From Phoronis australis (Eukaryota; Phoronida; Phoronidae): DNA of 64,000 bases. Position numbers and translations under genes: made by a program. Numbering within the stretch: the stretch's first letter is position 1; each line of letters opens with the position of its first letter. The notes below the pieces were generated by a model, which saw nothing but the letters and a program-made list of their open reading frames with translations, was not told the DNA's origin and made no database searches. The stretch spans positions 252,334-316,333 of the forward strand of contig NMRA01000218.1 in the NCBI GenBank assembly GCA_002633005.1. The letters are read 5' to 3'. Positions 57,829 through 64,000 of the stretch are shown here, one piece after another.

Positions 57829-58648
57829 GACACGATTTAATATACGCGTTGAAATGTTTTATTATCACCCACTGTGATACACTTCAGTATAATTCGGCAC
57901 GCACGTGTATTTGAAAAAGTTAACAGTGTATGTAACTGATACACGTGTCTCACGTGATATTAGTTGCCGACCGGAAGTGAGCATATAAACAATTTGGCCT
58001 CAAGATTAGTAACCTGATTGGAGAATTGGAAAATACATTTTTGGGTATATGATTGGAGGGTATATACTTTATATTACTGGCTTAAATCTGGATAAAGATC
58101 AGTAACCTCTCGTCGAGAATGTCCCTTTAATGCAGCATACTCCCAACAGTACAGAGAACTGAAGTAGTTTAAAGCGCAACCCCAGATTTTTTACATTAGA
58201 GTAAGTTAAAATGTTCACTTATAAGGTATTGGCCTTTCAAACATAAGCTACTATCTCGTATTAAACGCCCGAGGCGCTAAGATATCTATTGATATTTAAT
58301 ATTGGGCTTACCAGTATTTGCAGCTGTTTTTGCTCTAAAAATGATGTGTTTAGAGAATCAACTCAAGATCCATCCCAAACAGGGAGCAGACGTTCGTACT
58401 ACGTCGGTGTTTTTTCACTAAAATCTAAACGTTATCAAATAAACAGTATCTCTTGCTTCCAAATACTTCCAGCCTCTCTTGATTTAAAGATCCCCTTTCC
58501 ACTTAAATCTTCATAAAACTGGGTTTAACATAAACTAACTTAACCCAAGAAATGATTATCTAATAAGGACTGCATCTACATGAAAAACATTTTACAACCA
58601 AGCTTACGGCTTAATGGTGGTGCACCAGCAAAATAAGCGCTGTGACGT
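57829..58648. repeat. Duplicate B of the ~0.83-kb segment
   Basis: Colinear with 56996-57827 and continuing into unique sequence. Includes a ~10-bp indel near 58538. Same single-N junction pattern as at 37293 and 50731. Confidence 0.92.
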
Positions 58649-61600
58649 ACTGGCACGAAAGATTACTATTGGGGAACCAAAGAAAATTTATACTTTCATC
58701 AAGAATAGTAATTTACGGAATGTTATTATTTTATTGGTATATGGTCTTCCAACCGTATCAGCTCATTCTAAGCTCCAAATTAGTGACAACAAACTTAAGG
58801 GAAGTAGTGAAAGGCATGTCCCTTACATGAATTGCACTTGTTCAAAGGTGGAGAATTTGTAGGGCGGACTTTTTGAGGGTAGATAATATTCTTATTAAAT
58901 ATCAGTTCATTTCAATAAAAGGATAACGAGTTTGAGCTCTACATCTAACGATTATAATTTCGGAATCCATTATATTTACATATTGTTCGCAATCCAATAC
59001 GATATTGTTTTTCTCCGTGTATATACCCCTACGCCAGCATTTATGTTCAATAAACTGTTGCATCATTACTGTTGACGAAGTTATTAGTGGTCGATACTTT
59101 TGAATAGCTGAAACGTGTACACTCCGTTATGAACATCACAACCACTGACATGAGTATCGACTAAAGTGAAAAGATAACGACTGCCTTCTGTGTAAGCATA
59201 CACTTTGCGAAGTCATCACTTTCATTTTCAGTGACAAAGGCGGCGCTCAAATTTGATCACTAATGATCGCGCGTCCAATGCCCGGAAAATGCGGGCAGAT
59301 ACTCCAAACACCAACTCAGTTGCTATTACAGAGAAGGGGAATGCTCCACTTTGTATTTGCCTTGGTCCTAGCGACCCCTTCAAGCAAAATTTGGGGCCAG
59401 GCATTAGCAGAAAACGAGAATTCTTAAATATCACTATTACAGTGTTTGCAGGGAATGTCAACTAAAACATATTCAAACGCGTTGGCCGGGGATAAAAGCC
59501 TATTTTTAGGTAGAGCTTGGTGGGTATAGCGAAAAAAGACGAAAATTCGACAATACACGGGCCTCTCGGTTGCACAAAACTGCACAATTTTCGTAACCGA
59601 CAACTTTGCAATGAATATCATGAACAATAAACACCGCCAATGATCGCGATTAAAAATGTCTATTGCCAGCTGTACAGACGCTAATCCAGACGGGTGGAGT
59701 CCAGGAGACTCGCGTTCCATTGCTCGGCAACACAGCAGAGGGCTATAAAGAGCCTTTTTCCAGACTGTTGTCGGATACGCCTATCTTCTGCTCATGATTG
59801 TGCATCCGCGCTCACTGCCACCACGACATTCACCACAGTAATATGACGTCAGAGATAAATACAGAAAGACACACATTACCAAATTAAATGTGGATACAAA
59901 CCGTGTCCTAATTGTGTTGAGAACAATTTTCGCTCACTTGCGGGCATAAACGTACGCTTTCAAAATGACGTCATTGACTTTTTGCCATATGTCGGAAGTG
60001 AAATTGGTTACACTAATTCGCTAAGACAAATCCAAGTGTCGTTTTTATCTTTCTATTTTAAATTTCGAACTCTCAGGTCGTGACCTGAAACTTATTGAGC
60101 CTGGTCTTAAAAAATAATGAACGGTCCATTCTTCCCGAGTCAAGAGGTCATTTCTAAACGGAGTAGGAGCTGAAGTATTCCGATGAAGCAATTGGCCTAA
60201 GTTGTTGTGGTAGCAACAAGGAAGCTAAGAAAGCATAACACACCCCCAACATGAAAGGCAATTTGCAAGAATTCGCTGGAAATCGCGCACACTAGATTTG
60301 CTGAATTTAGCCAGGGCGCTCATCCATTTGTGAATTACGCGGAATATGTTGACTTTTCTTAAACAAACCTGGATGACCTTTTCTGTGTTTGAAAACATGA
60401 TAACTCGCTTCCCCGAAAGATTTATAAGCAAATTTGAATGTTAGCAGGCTTCGTCCATCTACACATATGCACGATTAAGCCAACGACAAAACACACGTCA
60501 AATACACCACCATCGTACATTTTGACCTCTCCATATCATTTATCAATGGAAATGACGAATAATTGAATTAGAGTTGTAAAATCAAAACAAACTGCTCAAG
60601 GTGACTCACACTACACCAACGACTTGATTCAGTTGCATACTCAAAGTTCCAGCACTTCTTCGAGGAATGATTAGTACAGTGTATGAGACACACAAAAAGA
60701 AAGATGTCGAAGTATGACTTAATGCAAAGAATCATAAGCGTTTTCCTAAGCCACTTCAGGGATACATGTATCTACCGTGTTTCGTAATAGACTTAATTTT
60801 GGATCATCCGATTGCACACGGAGATTCTAACATGAATGTAATCTAGCGCCGAACTGTTGAAAGTTCGGTCTCAGGCTAACCGATTACGAACACTGACGCG
60901 GATCAGTAAAAAGTTGTTCCAACCTCTAAGTTGCGAAGATGATGGCAGACGATGTGATAATGTGAAACAGAGGTGTCGAATCAGCTTTACTAAATGATAA
61001 CAAACACGTGTATTTGACTTTTTACATTTTAAATTAATGCCTGCATCTCATCGCTACTCGTGCGTATTTTGAGTAACGTTAAGAGGATTGAATTTGCCAA
61101 CCAACAAATATTCCGTCATTCCCTGAGCGGATTACTACTCAACATAATGAACCGCAACTGATAGTCAGGTTACGCATTATTACGTCACTTTAACACATCA
61201 ATTAACTGTCTGGGTTATTAATTGACAGCATGCATCACTTGGGGTCAAAGAAGATGCTTTCGAAGTATAATGTAACCTTTCAAAAACAAACGCTCTATAA
61301 CGTGTTTAGACTTTACACAAAGCTATGGCGATTTTTATATCAAACCGAATCTGAATCTAACACCAGAGGATGAGATCTTACCTTTTCTTGTACTTCTTAG
61401 GACGTGAGTCGGCTATGTACTCCAGTTATCGCGCTTGGCTTATAATCGCTCTGAAAACGAAAATGAAAAATCTCAGCCAGCGACACACTTCACTGTTTCA
61501 TACAATGGTAATATAGGACAACTTTTGATTGACTAAATATTTAACGAGCTCAATTCACCTTAGGCACACATTCAACGCGCAAATATACCGCAAGTCTTTG

Positions 61601-62489
61601 CCTGAGCAAACAAGATTTCCACTTTGTACAAATCGTAGACTGTGTCCGCCTTCGTACAAACTCCACCGCCTATTGTTGCTTTGCTAGAATTGAGTAGTCT
61701 TGCGTATTCACAGCATTCACACGAACCCTGCTCATGATACTTACTGAACAGTGCAACAGGAAAATAACCCACGGAGCGGAGATCAATCCCAAATCAATAC
61801 ACGCCTTACAAGCCATGTCAAAGGGGTGGCGATTATTAACTAATGTTCTCTTTAGCCTACTCCCTCTCGCCGAAGATAACGACAGACAAATATTCATATT
61901 GAGAACGCATCCGTGAAATCTTCTCAATCAACACCGGCTGCACACTTTAGAAGATTGTCTACGTTTGCTTATCACAAAACTTGACTTGTGTTGAAGATAC
62001 CGCGACGCAACGCATCGGCCAAGCACGCTACCAGTATTAAGTCGACATGTAAGTGAGTGCAAGATGCACCTAACTAGTGAGTCCCACAGGCTAATGCAAT
62101 TATATCGCATGTACAGTAAACGAAACAGAACTATTTCCGTGTAACCGTGCAGCACATGGACTTAACGCCGCGTGTTGCAAGCACCTCGAAATCGGCATTG
62201 TGAACGGTAGTGTCAGATTAAGGTTTTTCGGACTCCTAATTTATACATGTCCGTACCTGCCGTGAGCTGTCTCCGGTAGAAACAATTTCTCAAGTGGTTA
62301 GCTTACACAAGGGGGAACTCCTTACTCTACGAGTTGGGCCTCTAATTTATCATTATCAGGACCTAGGCTATAAATTTCTAGTTAGCTTAATTAAGCTTTC
62401 GACACTGGCTCATACATGTATAACTACGCTCTCGGCTAAAGTGAGTGTTGTTGAACTGATTTAGCCGACACAAACATTGTTAAGCACTA
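58649..62489. other. Long stretch without recognised gene
   Basis: Frames at 59228-59720, 61572-61927 and elsewhere overlap on opposite strands without motifs. A CRE palindrome AATGACGTCATT lies at 59964-59975. An AATAAA at ~59050 follows a TTATGTTC context and could be a poly(A) signal, but no gene leads to it. Confidence 0.4.
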
Positions 62490-63370
62490 TACTTCGAGGT
62501 GTTCCATCGAAATTAAAGCCCGGTGTAAAACAGATATCTTGGAGTCGAAAACAGACCCCCACACCTTCAAAACAATTAACCAGTCCGAAAAACACGAACC
62601 CCACCATTAAAACAGGAATCCCGGGGATCGAACAAGACATCTGGGAACCGAAAAACTGCCGCACTTTCAAATTCCCTTTTTAATGATCGATGAGGAGTTA
62701 AAGTACACTTTTTGAGGGCAAGAACGGTGAAATTGATGACGGTGCAAGTCTTTCGGAGTGGATAAATCCAGCGGTCCATTTCGAAATCCGGAAAGTGATT
62801 GAGGCGGAAATAATGTACTCTCGACTGACAAGTAAATCGAAGAACCCTAAAATACGGCCAGTTTTAAAGACATTTAAAGGGGTTAATCAAGAGTGGCACT
62901 CAAAAGTCGAAATACTATACTCGTTTTTCATTTTTGAAAATATATTAGGAGAAACTCTTGAATAATCAGAAATTAACTAAATATTAACCGAGAGACAACG
63001 TGTTGAGAGTATAGGTTGTATTGAAATTCGCCTTCAGACAAGTTGCATGAGTTTTACCGATAAATATCAAATAACGAAGTCAATGTACTATAAGTTACGT
63101 TTTATAATTGACAGTTTTTAACAAAATGCTAAAACAAAACAACTGGAAAGTACTTGAAGATCCTTTAACTCAAAGTTTGAGGCTACTGGCATCGTCTCAG
63201 AAAACTAAAACAATTGTCCGGGTTCTTATCCGATACTCCGGATTCCTGCGTAAAAGGTCGGGGTTCGTGTTTCTCGGGATGATTAGCTGCTTTGAAGGTA
63301 CGGGAATCTGTTTTCGACACCGGGATATCCGTTTTGCACCGGGATTCCAATTTCGTTGGAGCACCTTTTA
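62490..63370. repeat. ~880-bp foldback with ~140-bp inverted arms
   Basis: The inverse of 62495-62640 resembles 63225-63365 over its whole length, for example GGGGTTCGTGTTTTTCGG versus GGGGTTCGTGTTTCTCGG, TGCTTTGAAGGT versus TGTTTTGAAGGT, and CACCGGGATTCCAATTTCG versus CACCGGGCTTTAATTTCG. Divergence is about 20-25%. Both arms stay open when read inward and translate to related peptides (GFVFFGLVNCFEGVGVCFR and GFVFLGMISCFEGTGICFR). Most likely an old foldback element. Confidence 0.65.
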
Positions 63371-64000
63371 CTCGACTTGTTTCTTCTCTGGCTGCTTTAG
63401 AAGCAACTAAGACAGCTAGTTTTCCTTATTCGCGCAGTTCAGATCAGCCCACGCAAAAATGTTTGCTCACGCACGCCGTTACGCTTTCACGGACACACAT
63501 TACCTTTTTGGCGTCTCTCAGACAAATTTCCTTGCTCGCACTAGAATTAACCCTGTGGTGCTTACGTACCCTCTTCCTTACCCGCGAACCCACGAACGTT
63601 ATTCTATACCCACGCACGCAGTTCTCTTCTCTCTGTTCGCTACTTTGCTAACAAACTGCAAAGACAGCAAGTGTCAGCCATACGTACACGTGTGAAGCGT
63701 TTGAAAAAAAATGTCCCAATGTTCATTTCCGACATTTTTAAAGCAAATTGCACTGGGCAAACCCGACATAAAGAAGAAAACCACGAAAGGAATACAGTAT
63801 TACCAGTAAAAAAGACATTGCGCTTAACTGTCGTCTATAATCCAGTCTCGTAGGACATGACGCATGTTTTGATGGAAACATTTGTTCGAGCGGAAAAATT
63901 TACCGAGGATAAAAGTGCAGTTATGTCGTTCACCATTACCCTGGTGTTAGGCAATTATTTGACTCCCGTAATGCCATCAAAGGATTACAACGATACTTGT
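63371..64000. other. No gene recognised
   Basis: The + strand frames at 63292-63651 and 63459-63695 overlap one another, so at most one could be real. Neither has a motif. Confidence 0.4.

Noticed and set aside
57455-58516. Two identical 75-residue proteins
   Set aside because: Same explanation: the frame is repeated because the 0.83-kb segment is present twice around an N.
63292-63695. Two overlapping + strand frames of 119 and 78 codons
   Set aside because: They overlap in different frames, the longer starts inside a foldback arm, and neither has a recognisable domain.

Overview
This is nuclear DNA from an invertebrate animal. The evidence is an eight-exon ecto-nucleotidase gene with GT-AG introns, an uninterrupted biogenic-amine GPCR, THAP-like fragments, an L1/Tx1-type LINE, tRNA-derived SINE-like sequences and many miniature inverted-repeat elements. 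A marine invertebrate (deuterostome or lophotrochozoan) seems likely, but the species cannot be fixed from sequence alone. The window is gene-poor and repeat-rich. No bacterial operon, CRISPR array or rRNA was seen.

Left part (1-18.4 kb). An AT-rich foldback-like repeat (0.87-1.17 kb) and a (CA/CG)n microsatellite precede two decayed THAP-like fragments at 3.4 and 4.6 kb. The main gene is on the + strand at 8226-16383. It is a complete 462-residue GDA1/CD39 apyrase in eight exons whose splice phases all agree. It has a signal peptide, all five apyrase conserved regions, an unusual fourth region and a GPI-anchor-like C-terminus.

Middle (18.4-32.7 kb). A dead L1/Tx1-like LINE appears as two halves in opposite orientation: the RT half on + at 18.84-20.64 kb, and ORF1 plus endonuclease on - at 20.65-22.74 kb. 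After a 31-bp tandem repeat carrying CRE half-sites and two MITE-type elements comes a complete 456-residue D1-like/beta-adrenergic-like receptor on the - strand (26970-28340). Further foldback and MITE elements follow.

Right part (32.7-64 kb). This part is mostly non-coding. It holds SINE/tRNA-like sequences (39.06, 40.05 and 41.5 kb), a ~970-bp element with terminal inverted repeats, and two consecutive phase-compatible exons of an unrecognised - strand gene (46531-45405). It also has a weak candidate ORF and promoter near 55 kb and foldback elements at 55.3 and 62.5-63.4 kb. Three near-identical tandem duplications (37.0, 49.3 and 57.0 kb) are each joined by a single N. They look like allelic or overlapping contig ends kept twice by the assembler, not biology.

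The apyrase (extracellular nucleotide hydrolysis) and the amine receptor both belong to cell-surface signalling. Nothing in the sequence links them functionally; their proximity may be chance.
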